DNA of 35,802 bases from Bacteroides caecigallinarum (lineage in GTDB: Bacteria; Bacteroidota; Bacteroidia; Bacteroidales; Bacteroidaceae), in the NCBI RefSeq assembly GCF_016901995.1, contig NZ_JACJLE010000045.1, positions 1 to 35,802 on the forward strand, written 5' to 3'. Each line of letters starts with the position of its first letter. The stretch's first letter is position 1. This document shows, one piece after another, positions 1 to 7,240 of the stretch. The translations under genes were made by a program, and so were the position numbers. A model generated the notes under the pieces. The model made no database searches. It was not told where the DNA came from and worked only from the letters and a program-made list of their open reading frames with translations.

Positions 1-35
1 GAGTCCTTTAATCTGATTGATTTGACTTTGCCCAT
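1..35 (-). CDS. Possible 5' end of a minus-strand gene, cut by the window edge
   Basis: An ATG on the minus strand at 35 opens a frame (M-G-K-V-K-S-I-R-L-K-D) that runs off the window. A good Bacteroidetes -7 box lies 26 bp upstream on the same strand at 61-68, which is the main support. Eleven codons are too few to name a product, and the frame could be chance. Confidence 0.3.
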   Translation of the reverse strand, partial: MGKVKSIRLKD

Positions 36-60
36 AGAGGTAGCTTTGAGGATTATGAGG

Positions 61-68
61 CAAAGGTA
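61..68 (-). promoter_or_regulatory. Candidate -7 promoter box (TACCTTTG) of the truncated minus-strand gene
   Basis: On the minus strand this octamer fits TAnnTTTG. No clear TTTG -33 box is present 19-20 bp upstream. It points towards the partial frame at 35-1 and is divergent from the AraC-type regulator. Confidence 0.4.
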
Positions 69-179
69 GCAAATCTATATGATATAAACTAATTATGAAC
101 ATCTACTTACAAAAGTATAATATACACTCTGACAAACCTGTATATGGATTACGGCTCTTTGTACCAATATTACAGAATG

Positions 180-210
180 TTGCTTATACGGATAATATGT
201 ATTAAATTTG
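180..210 (+). promoter_or_regulatory. Promoter of the AraC-type regulator gene
   Basis: TTG at 180-182, a 20-bp spacer, then TAAATTTG at 203-210. This matches both parts of the Bacteroidetes promoter. Transcription would begin near 217, leaving a leader of only about 18 nt before the ATG at 235. Confidence 0.6.
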
Positions 211-234
211 CTACGAACACAATAATTCGCATAA

Positions 235-1137
235 ATGAAACAGGAAGTTATCAAACTGGAGGAGGTCAATAAATTCAATGATATATTCGGACTCGAAACA
301 CTTCATCCTATGGTGAGCGTTGTCAATCTGTCCAAAGCTAAGGAATGGCCTGAAACTCTCACAATAAATTATGGCGTATATGCCGTTTACCTGAAAAAAA
401 CGAAATGTGGCGATCTGACATACGGAATGCAGGAATACGACTACGACGAAGGAACTATAGTATGTTTCGCACCTGGACAGGTAGTGACATCTTATATGAA
501 TACCGATACAAAGCCGGAGGGCTACGGAATACTGTTTCATCCCGACTTTATACACGGCACTGCACTCGGCAAAGACATAAAAAGATATTCGTTCTTCGCT
601 TACGATTCGAAAGAAGCTCTTCACCTGTCAGAAGATGAAAAGAAGATAATCATGGAATGTTTCGGCAATATCGAAAGAGAACTACGAAGCCATCAGGACA
701 AACACAGCCAGAGGATTATTACAGCGAACATCGGACTGATGCTTGACTACTGTCTGCGTTTCTACGACAGGCAATTCGAAACAAGAGAGGTATCCAACAA
801 GAACGTGATAGTGCAGTTCGAACGTCTGCTTGACGATTATTTCGACAGCAAGGCTCCAGCCGAAAACGGATTGCCTACGGTGAGATACTTTGCCGAAAAG
901 GTGTTCCTGTCGCCAAACTATTTCGGCGACATGATAAGCAGACAGACAGGAAAAACGGCATCGGAATACATACACGGCAAAGTAGTAGATAAGGCAAAAG
1001 AAAAACTGCTATCCACACAGATGACAATGACTGAAATAGCCTACGAACTGGGATTCCAGTATCCACAACATCTGAGCCGGATGTTCAAAAAAGAAGTTGG
1101 CTGTACACCAAACGAATACAGAATGCAAAGAATATGA
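235..1137 (+). CDS. AraC family transcriptional regulator
   Basis: A 300-residue DNA-binding regulator. The C-terminal third (about residues 200-300) carries the two helix-turn-helix units of the AraC/XylS family: one around RYFAEKVFLSPNYFGDMI and a second around TEIAYELGFQYPQHLSRMF, ending in the usual Gly-x-x-Pro-x-x-Tyr-Arg signature (GCTPNEYR). The N-terminal 180 residues resemble a cupin-like sensor; the ligand cannot be deduced. It starts 24 bp after a good -7 box. The next gene, an OPT transporter, follows 63 bp downstream on the same strand with its own -7 box, so the regulator may control that peptide-uptake pair, but this is inferred from position only. Confidence 0.93.
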   Translation: MKQEVIKLEEVNKFNDIFGLETLHPMVSVVNLSKAKEWPETLTINYGVYAVYLKKTKCGDLTYGMQEYDYDEGTIVCFAPGQVVTSYMNTDTKPEGYGILFHPDFIHGTALGKDIKRYSFFAYDSKEALHLSEDEKKIIMECFGNIERELRSHQDKHSQRIITANIGLMLDYCLRFYDRQFETREVSNKNVIVQFERLLDDYFDSKAPAENGLPTVRYFAEKVFLSPNYFGDMISRQTGKTASEYIHGKVVDKAKEKLLSTQMTMTEIAYELGFQYPQHLSRMFKKEVGCTPNEYRMQRI

Positions 1138-1147
1138 GTTTTTTTAT

Positions 1148-1155
1148 TACTTTTG
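1148..1155 (+). promoter_or_regulatory. Candidate -7 promoter box (TACTTTTG) of the OPT transporter gene
   Basis: Fits TAnnTTTG in the 63-bp gap between the AraC-type gene and the transporter. No obvious -33 TTTG is present, as expected if an activator helps RNA polymerase here. Confidence 0.4.
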
Positions 1156-1200
1156 GACACGAAATAGAATAACATTAACAAAATAATAACATAATCGAAC

Positions 1201-3198
1201 ATGAAAACAGAACAAGAAAAGCCGACGGGGCTGCCTGAGAACGCGTTCCGTCCGCTGAAACCGGGCGAGAAATATGAGCCTCTCATGTCGCCTTCGAAGA
1301 ATTATCCTGAAGTAAACCTGTGGTCAGTGACATGGGGTATAGTAATGGCTGTGATTTTCTCAGCTGCAGCCGCCTATCTTGGACTAAAGGTAGGTCAGGT
1401 ATTTGAAGCCGCAATACCTATTGCCATTATAGCGGTTGGTGTGTCAAGCGCCACAAAGCGTAAAAACGCACTGGGTGAAAACGTAATGATACAGTCTATC
1501 GGAGCATGCTCCGGAGTAATCGTTGCAGGTGCAATATTCACTCTGCCTGCACTTTATATCCTTCAGGAAAAATATCCTGAAATGACAGTGAACTTCATGC
1601 AGATGTTCATCAGTTCCCTCCTTGGAGGTGTATTGGGTATTCTTTTCCTTATTCCATTCCGTAAATATTTCGTAAAGGACAAACATGGCGAATATCCTTT
1701 CCCTGAAGCTACAGCCAGTACACAGGTTCTTGTGTCGGGCGAGAAAGGCGGCGACCAGGCCAAACCTCTTCTCATGGCAGGACTTATCGGAGGTTTGTAC
1801 GATTTCATAGTAGGTACCTTCGGATGGTGGAACGAAAACTTCACAAGCCGCATCTGCAGTGCAGGCGAAATGGTGGCAGAGAAATTCAAACTGGTTTTCA
1901 AAATCAATACAGGAGCTGCAGTACTTGGATTGGGATATATCGTAGGTCTGAAATATGCAGCCATAATATGTGCCGGTTCGCTGGTGGTTTGGTTCGTTAT
2001 AGTACCTGGATTCGCGCTTGTTTTCGGCGACCAGGTTCTAAACACATGGAATCCGAATATCGCTACAGCCGTTAAAGACATGTCGCCGGAAATGATATTC
2101 AGCGAATATGCCAAAAGTATAGGTATCGGCGGTATAGCAATGGCCGGTATCATCGGTATTGTCCGTTCATGGGGCATAATCAAGGGAGCCGTAAGTCTTG
2201 CAGCCAAGGAAATGGGTGGCAATAAAGCTGAAGGTAACGTAGAACGTACTCAGCGCGACATTCCTATGAAGATTATTGCTTTCGGTTCTATCTTCACATT
2301 GCTGCTCGTCCTGCTTTTCTTCTACTTCGACGTCATGCAGGGCAACGTGCTTCACACTGTAGTGGCACTTCTGCTTGTGGCAGGTATAGCATTTCTCTTC
2401 ACTACTGTTGCAGCTAATGCAATTGCCATAGTAGGTACAAACCCTGTTTCGGGTATGACTCTTATGACTCTTATCCTTGCATCAGTAATCATGGTAGCTG
2501 TCGGACTGAACGGGGCTACAGGTATGGTTGCCGCACTGGTTATGGGTGGTGTGGTATGTACAGCACTGTCAATGGCGGGTGGTTTTATCACAGACCTAAA
2601 GATAGGTTACTGGCTGGGAAGCACTCCTAAGAAACAGGAAACATGGAAATTCCTCGGAACACTGGTTTCTGCTGCTACTGTAGGCGGAGTTATAATGGTC
2701 TTGAATGATTCTTACGGATTTACAAGCGGACAGCTAGCCGCACCTCAAGCAAATGCTATGGCAGCCGTTATCGACCCTCTTATGAACGGTGTAGGTGCTC
2801 CATGGGCTCTTTACGGAGCAGGTGCTGTATTGGCAATTGTACTTACTTATTTCAAGGTTCCTGCACTGGCTTTCGCACTCGGTATGTTCATTCCTTTGGA
2901 ACTTAACCTTCCTCTATTGGTAGGTGGTGCTATAAACTGGTACGTGACAACAAGAAGCAAAGACGAATCAGTAAATCAGGAACGTGGAGAGAAAGGAACA
3001 TTGCTCGCATCAGGTTTCATTGCAGGAGGTGCACTTATGGGTGTAGTAAGCGCAGTGATGAGATATTGCGACATCAACCTCATAAACGAGTCATGGCTGG
3101 CAAATCCTATGAGCCAGTTGGTTTCGCTCGTAGCATATGCTCTACTTATTATATATCTGGTAAAAGCCAGTATGTCTATCAAAAATAAACGGTTATGA
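1201..3198 (+). CDS. OPT family oligopeptide transporter
   Basis: A 665-residue polytopic inner-membrane protein with many hydrophobic helices. The stretch from about residue 40, with WGIVMAVIFSAAAAYLGLKVGQ, is the characteristic first region of bacterial OPT (oligopeptide transporter) proteins, followed by the conserved FPEATAS segment near residue 174. Members of the family carry small peptides or metal chelates by proton symport; the substrate here is unknown. The length is normal for bacterial OPT proteins. The stop codon overlaps the start of the downstream secreted hydrolase by 4 bp (ATGA), so the two are almost certainly co-transcribed and translationally coupled. The AraC-type gene upstream is a plausible regulator. 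Confidence 0.94.
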   Translation: MKTEQEKPTGLPENAFRPLKPGEKYEPLMSPSKNYPEVNLWSVTWGIVMAVIFSAAAAYLGLKVGQVFEAAIPIAIIAVGVSSATKRKNALGENVMIQSIGACSGVIVAGAIFTLPALYILQEKYPEMTVNFMQMFISSLLGGVLGILFLIPFRKYFVKDKHGEYPFPEATASTQVLVSGEKGGDQAKPLLMAGLIGGLYDFIVGTFGWWNENFTSRICSAGEMVAEKFKLVFKINTGAAVLGLGYIVGLKYAAIICAGSLVVWFVIVPGFALVFGDQVLNTWNPNIATAVKDMSPEMIFSEYAKSIGIGGIAMAGIIGIVRSWGIIKGAVSLAAKEMGGNKAEGNVERTQRDIPMKIIAFGSIFTLLLVLLFFYFDVMQGNVLHTVVALLLVAGIAFLFTTVAANAIAIVGTNPVSGMTLMTLILASVIMVAVGLNGATGMVAALVMGGVVCTALSMAGGFITDLKIGYWLGSTPKKQETWKFLGTLVSAATVGGVIMVLNDSYGFTSGQLAAPQANAMAAVIDPLMNGVGAPWALYGAGAVLAIVLTYFKVPALAFALGMFIPLELNLPLLVGGAINWYVTTRSKDESVNQERGEKGTLLASGFIAGGALMGVVSAVMRYCDINLINESWLANPMSQLVSLVAYALLIIYLVKASMSIKNKRL

Positions 3199-4034
3199 AA
3201 AAAAATATATTAATTATGAGTTTTATTATAATCTCATCTGTTCTAAGTGCACAAAAACCTATTGAAATCAAACTATGGCCTAACGGTGCACCAAACGACA
3301 ATAATCTGAAAGAACAAAAAGAAAATGGACCATTATATGTTGCAGAACCAACATTGTATGTATATCCGGCCGAAAATCCAAACGGCATGGCTATTATCGC
3401 TTGCCCTGGAGGAGGATACTACGGATTGGCGACTGCTCACGAAGGTCACGATATGGCTGCCTGGTTCAACGGCATGGGTATCACATATTCAGTTCTTATC
3501 TACCGTATGCCTAACGGCAACAATGAAGTACCTTTAAGCGATGCACACCAGGCTATCAGAATAATGCGTGGAAAGGCACAGGAATGGAAATTCTCCAAAC
3601 TTGGAATAATGGGATCTTCCGCAGGAGGACATCTTGCAAGCACTGCAGCCACTCATTTCGATGAAACGACAAGACCAGATTTCCAGATACTCTTCTACCC
3701 TGTCATAACCATGGACAAGAGATATACACACATGGGATCAAGAAACAATCTGCTTGGAGAAAATCCGGACAATAAACTGGTAGAGAAATACTGTAACGAA
3801 AAACAGGTAACACCACAGACTCCTCCTGCATTCATCATGCACAGCAGCGATGACAAAACTGTACCTGTGGAAAACAGTATAAACTATTATATGTCGCTTG
3901 TAAACAACGGAGTTCCCGCATCATTGCACACATACCCTATCGGCGGACACGGATGGGGTTATCGCGACAGCTTCATCTATAAGAGACAATGGACAGGCGA
4001 ACTGGAAAAATGGTTGAGAGAATTAAACAAATAA
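3195..4034 (+). CDS. Secreted alpha/beta hydrolase (acetyl-esterase / BD-FAE type)
   Basis: A 279-residue protein with an N-terminal signal peptide (about residues 1-19, ending SVLSAQ), so it probably acts in the periplasm or outside. Alpha/beta-hydrolase features are visible: an oxyanion-hole segment CPGGGYYGLA near 70-79, the nucleophile elbow GSSAG with Ser142, the acidic residue in HSSDDKTVP (Asp219 or Asp220) and His252 in GGHGWG. The layout is that of acetyl-xylan esterase-like and carbohydrate-esterase-like enzymes of Bacteroidetes, often labelled xylanase by annotation transfer. It overlaps the OPT transporter gene by 4 bp, which is unusual for a carbohydrate esterase, so a substrate linked to the transporter's cargo is possible. 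Exact substrate unknown. Confidence 0.88.
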   Translation: MKKNILIMSFIIISSVLSAQKPIEIKLWPNGAPNDNNLKEQKENGPLYVAEPTLYVYPAENPNGMAIIACPGGGYYGLATAHEGHDMAAWFNGMGITYSVLIYRMPNGNNEVPLSDAHQAIRIMRGKAQEWKFSKLGIMGSSAGGHLASTAATHFDETTRPDFQILFYPVITMDKRYTHMGSRNNLLGENPDNKLVEKYCNEKQVTPQTPPAFIMHSSDDKTVPVENSINYYMSLVNNGVPASLHTYPIGGHGWGYRDSFIYKRQWTGELEKWLRELNK

Positions 4035-4058
4035 ATATACAGAAAATTATCCCAACTA

Positions 4059-4089
4059 TTTGTAAAACAAAAGAAAAGCAGTATCTTTG
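4059..4089 (+). promoter_or_regulatory. Promoter of rpsP
   Basis: TTTG at 4059-4062, a 19-bp spacer and TATCTTTG at 4082-4089: a full match to the Bacteroidetes consensus. The start point should lie near 4096, giving a leader of about 60 nt. Confidence 0.75.
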
Positions 4090-4094
4090 CACCC

Positions 4095-4113
4095 GCTATT
4101 ACGAGATAATAGC
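4095..4113 (+). promoter_or_regulatory. Stem-loop at the 5' end of the rpsP transcript
   Basis: A perfect 7-bp stem (GCTATTA, loop CGAGA, TAATAGC) sits at the predicted transcription start. It may stabilise the mRNA 5' end or be part of a ribosomal-protein autoregulatory leader. No function is shown by the sequence alone. Confidence 0.5.
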
Positions 4114-4154
4114 ATAATTCAAATCATTAACATTAAAAATTTAACGTTTAAAAA

Positions 4155-4694
4155 ATGGCAACTAAAATCAGATTGCAGAGAAACGGACGCAAAGGTTATG
4201 CGTTCTATTCAATTGTTATTGCAGACGCAAGAGCACCACGTGATGGTAGATTTACTGAGAAAATTGGTACTTACAACCCAAACACCAATCCTGCCACAGT
4301 AGATTTGAATTTTGAACGTGCATTGCACTGGGTATTGGTAGGTGCACAGCCTACAGACACAGTTCGCAACATCCTTTCTAAAGAAGGTGTTTACATGAAG
4401 AAACACTTACTTGGTGGTGTTGCCAAAGGTGCATTCGATGAAGCTCAGGCTGAAGCTAAGTTCAACGCTTGGAAAGAAAACAAGCAGAACGGTCTTGCTG
4501 CTTTGAAAGCAAAACAGGAAGAAGCTAAGAAGGCAGAAGCTAAAGCACGTCTTGAAGCTGAAAAGAAAGTAAACGAAGAAATAGCTAAGAAAGTAGCTGA
4601 AAAGAAAGCTGCTGAAGCTGCAGCAAAAGCTGAAGCAGAAGCTGCTACTGAAGAACCAGCTGCTGAAACTGCAGAAGCTCCTGCAGAAGCATAA
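4155..4694 (+). CDS. rpsP: 30S ribosomal protein S16 with long C-terminal extension
   Basis: A 179-residue protein. Residues 1 to about 85 are the S16 fold ([21 protein letters not shown] at the N-terminus, then the [18 protein letters not shown] segment), a small-subunit assembly protein. The remaining 90 or so residues form a highly charged Ala/Lys/Glu-rich tail, probably a long helix, ending in an acidic Ala/Glu/Pro stretch. Typical S16 is 80-90 residues; the long tail is a Bacteroidetes trait. The gene is monocistronic here: its own promoter and 5' stem-loop lie upstream and a strong terminator follows 27 bp after the stop. The usual partners rimM and trmD are absent from the flanks. Confidence 0.97.
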   Translation: MATKIRLQRNGRKGYAFYSIVIADARAPRDGRFTEKIGTYNPNTNPATVDLNFERALHWVLVGAQPTDTVRNILSKEGVYMKKHLLGGVAKGAFDEAQAEAKFNAWKENKQNGLAALKAKQEEAKKAEAKARLEAEKKVNEEIAKKVAEKKAAEAAAKAEAEAATEEPAAETAEAPAEA

Positions 4695-4721
4695 AACTTC
4701 AAGCTTATCTTTAAAGAACAC

Positions 4722-4758
4722 AAAGAGATGTTTCCCAAAAGGAGACATCTCTTTTTTT
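4722..4758 (+). terminator. Rho-independent terminator of rpsP
   Basis: A 14-bp stem (AAAGAGATGT plus TTCC, 4722-4735, pairing with 4741-4754; one T-G wobble) closes a 5-nt loop and runs into a T tract. Confidence 0.9.
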
Positions 4759-4819
4759 TGCATATTCAATAAATAAAAATCCAAAAACGTAAAAATTATA
4801 AGAAAAATGTATTATTTTT

Positions 4820-4835
4820 AATGAAATATTTCATT
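4820..4835 (+). promoter_or_regulatory. Perfect 16-bp palindrome upstream of the sigma factor gene (candidate operator)
   Basis: AATGAAATATTTCATT equals its own reverse complement. It lies about 50 bp before the start codon, roughly where the -33 region would be if the near-match TATATTTA at 4853-4860 is the -7 box. AT-rich palindromes can occur by chance in such DNA. Confidence 0.3.
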
Positions 4836-4886
4836 TTTCATATCTTTTATCTTATATTTACAAAAACAATATAAAATACAAGAGAT

Positions 4887-5435
4887 ATGAACATTTTCAA
4901 TTTAGACGAAGAGACTTGGGAAAGAATACATAAAGACATTGAAAGTGTAGTTGCTTTATTCCCATGTAATGCAAATGAGAAACAAGATCTAATACATGAT
5001 GCCATATTACATGTCATCAATCGTTTGAGTACAAGTTACTATGAAAAAGGCAAATTTGATGTCTGGGTTAAAAAAGTTACATTAAACTTTTGCAAAGACA
5101 GAGTTACAGACCCGCGTAAGAAAAACACTAGTTACTATGAAGATTTGTCCAAAGAGCCAACTTTCCCATATAAATATTACTCAGACGACATTAAAGACAA
5201 AATAGCCTTGGAAATAATGGATGAATCAATAGAGGAACTTGAATATCTGGAAAAACAAATTATAATAGGAAGGATAAATAAAGAGTCATATTTTGCATTA
5301 GCAACAAAATTCAATAAGAATAAGAAAACAATAATAAAGTATTGCCACAAAGCTCTTACTGAGCTACGGGAAATAATAAATAAAAAATACTCAGAAAGGT
5401 ATGGAGAAAAATACATGGACAACAACGATGAATGA
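4887..5435 (+). CDS. ECF-like RNA polymerase sigma factor (orphan)
   Basis: A 182-residue protein with the two-domain layout of a sigma-70 family ECF factor. Residues about 30-75 look like region 2 (EKQDLIHDAILHVINRL ... GKFDVWVKKVTLNFCKDRV), and residues about 115-165 look like a region 4 helix-turn-helix (LEYLEKQIIIGRI ... FALATKFNKNKKTIIKYCHKALTEL). The similarity is weak, so a sigma-like DNA-binding protein is the safe call. Codon use is much richer in A and T than that of the flanking housekeeping genes, suggesting acquired DNA. No FecR-like or other anti-sigma gene adjoins it; an IS lies 112 bp downstream. Confidence 0.75.
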   Translation: MNIFNLDEETWERIHKDIESVVALFPCNANEKQDLIHDAILHVINRLSTSYYEKGKFDVWVKKVTLNFCKDRVTDPRKKNTSYYEDLSKEPTFPYKYYSDDIKDKIALEIMDESIEELEYLEKQIIIGRINKESYFALATKFNKNKKTIIKYCHKALTELREIINKKYSERYGEKYMDNNDE

Positions 5436-5511
5436 CTTATTTTCCCTATAATAGACGAAAAGGACTCAATTGATAGGAATTACTGATACAGTTAGAAATA
5501 ACCGCATAGTG

Positions 5512-5525
5512 ACAATATATCCCAC
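5512..5525. repeat. Left arm of a 14-bp inverted repeat split by the IS
   Basis: ACAATATATCCCAC here is the reverse complement, with one mismatch, of 7241-7254 (GTGGGATACATTGT). Without the IS and one target copy the two arms would be separated by about 27 nt, a hairpin possibly serving as a terminator of the sigma factor gene. Confidence 0.55.
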
Positions 5526-5541
5526 TGATTCGTATGTAAAT

Positions 5542-5547
5542 TATACA
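5542..5547. repeat. Target site duplication, left copy (TATACA)
   Basis: Identical to 7230-7235 and directly adjacent to the terminal GGG of the IS. Confidence 0.8.
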
Positions 5548-5563
5548 GGGATATTCAGTAAAT
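5548..5563. repeat. IS left terminal inverted repeat
   Basis: GGGATATTCAGTAAAT; the right end reads GGGACATTCAGTAAAT on the other strand. Confidence 0.85.
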
Positions 5564-5579
5564 GTCCTTAAAATATATG

Positions 5580-5627
5580 ATGGCATATGAAGATGATATA
5601 ACATAATCACTCCATATGCCATTTTTC
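5580..5627 (+). terminator. Terminator-like hairpin inside the IS left end
   Basis: ATGGCATATG (5580-5589) pairs perfectly with CATATGCCAT (5613-5622), followed by TTTTTC on the plus strand. It would stop rightward transcription entering the IS from the sigma factor side, and may also end the transposase transcript. Confidence 0.65.
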
Positions 5628-5728
5628 TTGTAGTTTTTCTATATTTTCTCTCTTGATTCTAACCGTTAAGACATGACTCTCCGGAAGAAGTCTGCTAACC
5701 TCTTCTGATTCTGGTTATGAAAATCATG

Positions 5729-7087
5729 TCATTCCGCTTTAGCTGTTCTGTTCCTGATTTTGTCTATCATCAGTACTGCATTTGCCGTATGTATTCCGAA
5801 GAAAATCCACAGGATTTCCGTTTTCATGTTCCGTGCCTTTATCCTTGATAGTGAGTAATGTTGCTTCTGAGTTCCGAAGCTTCCTTCAAGCCTGGTAGCT
5901 CTTTCCCTTGACAGCTCACTTCTGAGAACCTTTCTTAAGTGTTCATCCTTTGCGGCTCTTCCTTTGCGTACGAAGGAAGTGGATATACTATATTTAGTAC
6001 AAAATTTTCTGTTGTCATTATTGGCATATATGGAGTCACCTGCCGCACATGTTACCCTTACTTTCATGAGCTTCTGCTGCATACGGATACAGTTCTTCAG
6101 GCGTATACCCTCATTGAAAGCCTTGAACGAGATGTATTCGATGAACGATATGCCGTCTATCTGTATGTTGTTAACCTTTGCACCGAACTCGACGGGTTTG
6201 GTTTCCTTGCCTCTTACGATGGGACGTACATAATGACGGTCAATACTTACAATACGGTCACTGACCTTACGGCCTTCAAACATTTCCTTTTCCTGTACTA
6301 GAACTTTTCTGATGATGGAAAGACGTTTTTGGTAATCCTTCGTATATCGTAGTGCGGTTCCGTACTTTCTATGAATCTCATCCATCTGTATGAGAAGTTT
6401 TTCAAGAAGCCTGATCATACGACGCTTGAGCATCCTTGTCCTGGATGCCTTTCTTTTTCTTTTCTTACAGTATGACAGATAGGAATCTGCAATATCAGCA
6501 TATTTGTTGCGTGGGCGTCTTATGCCAAGCTCCTTGCAATGCCGGCAGATATGTCTGTAAAGCCATTCGAGACATTCCCAAAGGAGCTTCATGTCTGTAG
6601 GGAAACGCATATGGCTCTCATAGCAAGTGGCATCTGTCATGCACACGTGAAGGTTCTCAAGATATGGTTTCCAGTGTGTGGCCAGTATCTCCTGAAGGGA
6701 TTCAATGTCAAGACGGGCTGCTATCTCATTACGGATGGCACTGACTATCTTGTAGTTGGTTATGGGGAAAGACGGGTCTATCATGATTCCGCAGAACATC
6801 TGGTAATGTATGTTGCCGTTAAGATGTTCCACAAGATGTCTGTCAGAAAGTCCGGTATAGGCCTTCAGGATCATAAGGGCAATCTTTGCGGAAGGACTGA
6901 ATATGTTCCTGCGTCCAAGACGATTTTCAGACAGCCCCATGGCTTTTGCCATAACTTCAAAAGGAAACACTGAATGAAGCCTGCCAAGCTCACTCTCATT
7001 AAAACTCTTGCGATATTTTTCCAGAATATCAAATTCTGTAAAACCCAAAGTAGGGTGAATTTCCGAAATATTTTGTATCTTAGCCAT
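5729..7087 (-). CDS. DDE transposase of the IS (IS5/IS1182-like)
   Basis: A 452-residue transposase. Residues about 40-115 resemble the DUF772/InsH N-terminal domain (SAKIALMILKAYTGLSDRHLVEHL). The RNase-H-like catalytic core is split by a basic insertion (about 180-260, rich in Lys and Arg). Candidate catalytic residues are Asp152 (MTDATCYES), Asp351 (AAGDSIYAN) and Glu401 (RLEGSFGTQKQHY). The frame is intact from ATG to stop and fills most of the element. A G5/C5 hairpin lies 9 nt before the start codon and a terminator-like palindrome lies upstream, both likely to keep expression low. Assignment between the IS5 and IS1182 groups is uncertain. Confidence 0.92.
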   Translation of the reverse strand: MAKIQNISEIHPTLGFTEFDILEKYRKSFNESELGRLHSVFPFEVMAKAMGLSENRLGRRNIFSPSAKIALMILKAYTGLSDRHLVEHLNGNIHYQMFCGIMIDPSFPITNYKIVSAIRNEIAARLDIESLQEILATHWKPYLENLHVCMTDATCYESHMRFPTDMKLLWECLEWLYRHICRHCKELGIRRPRNKYADIADSYLSYCKKRKRKASRTRMLKRRMIRLLEKLLIQMDEIHRKYGTALRYTKDYQKRLSIIRKVLVQEKEMFEGRKVSDRIVSIDRHYVRPIVRGKETKPVEFGAKVNNIQIDGISFIEYISFKAFNEGIRLKNCIRMQQKLMKVRVTCAAGDSIYANNDNRKFCTKYSISTSFVRKGRAAKDEHLRKVLRSELSRERATRLEGSFGTQKQHYSLSRIKARNMKTEILWIFFGIHTANAVLMIDKIRNRTAKAE

Positions 7088-7096
7088 ATCTTTATT

Positions 7097-7140
7097 GGGG
7101 GATTTCCCCCGTTTTGGCCGTCAAACCTTATTTTCGGGGG
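7097..7140 (-). promoter_or_regulatory. G5/C5 hairpin(s) in the transposase leader
   Basis: On the minus strand the leader contains CCCCC (7136-7140), GGGGG (7106-7110) and CCCCC (7101-7097). The middle tract can pair with either neighbour. The proximal hairpin has a 4-nt loop and ends 9 nt before the transposase ATG, where it could block ribosome entry. Confidence 0.45.
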
Positions 7141-7146
7141 AATACC

Positions 7147-7177
7147 TAAAGATACAAAAAAGCCAACTAATTCGCAA
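7147..7177 (-). promoter_or_regulatory. Candidate transposase promoter
   Basis: On the minus strand TTG at 7177-7175, a 20-bp spacer, then TATCTTTA at 7154-7147. The last base departs from the TAnnTTTG consensus, so a weak promoter is expected, as is common for IS elements. Confidence 0.4.
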
Positions 7178-7202
7178 CACTTTGTGTATGAATTAGTTGG
7201 CT
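7155..7202 (-). terminator. Terminator-like palindrome inside the IS right end
   Basis: A perfect 13-bp stem (AGCCAACTAATTC at 7161-7173 with 7190-7202). On the minus strand it is followed by TTTTTTG, so it would stop transcription entering the IS towards the transposase, for example read-through from the ncRNA/rplT side. Confidence 0.7.
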
Positions 7203-7213
7203 AATTTTATACT

Positions 7214-7229
7214 ATTTACTGAATGTCCC
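7214..7229. repeat. IS right terminal inverted repeat
   Basis: The reverse complement reads GGGACATTCAGTAAAT, matching the left end at 15 of 16 positions. Confidence 0.85.
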
Positions 7230-7235
7230 TATACA
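7230..7235. repeat. Target site duplication, right copy (TATACA)
   Basis: Same hexamer as at 5542-5547, abutting the CCC end of the IS. Confidence 0.8.
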
Positions 7236-7240
7236 AATTT

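Larger units (their letters stand above)
5436..5547. other. Non-coding gap between the sigma factor gene and the IS
   Basis: No gene seen. It contains the left arm (5512-5525) of an inverted repeat interrupted by the IS, and the left copy of the 6-bp target duplication at its right edge. Confidence 0.6.
5548..7229 (-). mobile_element. Complete insertion sequence (IS5/IS1182-like), 1,682 bp
   Basis: Both ends carry the inverted repeat GGGAYATTCAGTAAAT: 16 bp with one mismatch, left end 5548-5563, right end reading inwards from 7229. The flanking hexamer TATACA is duplicated. One transposase gene is transcribed leftwards and has intact D, D and E residues, so the element looks functional. Palindromes just inside both ends (5580-5627 and 7155-7202) could insulate it from outside transcription. 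Confidence 0.92.

Noticed and set aside
1563..2222. 219-codon minus-strand frame inside the OPT transporter gene
   Set aside because: It is the shadow of a well-supported transporter frame; the product has no recognisable pattern.
4407..4784. Minus-strand open frames of 97 and 125 codons antisense to rpsP
   Set aside because: They mirror the Ala/Lys/Glu-rich repeat codons of the S16 tail, giving Ser/Phe- and Ala/Ser-rich nonsense; no promoter or family similarity.
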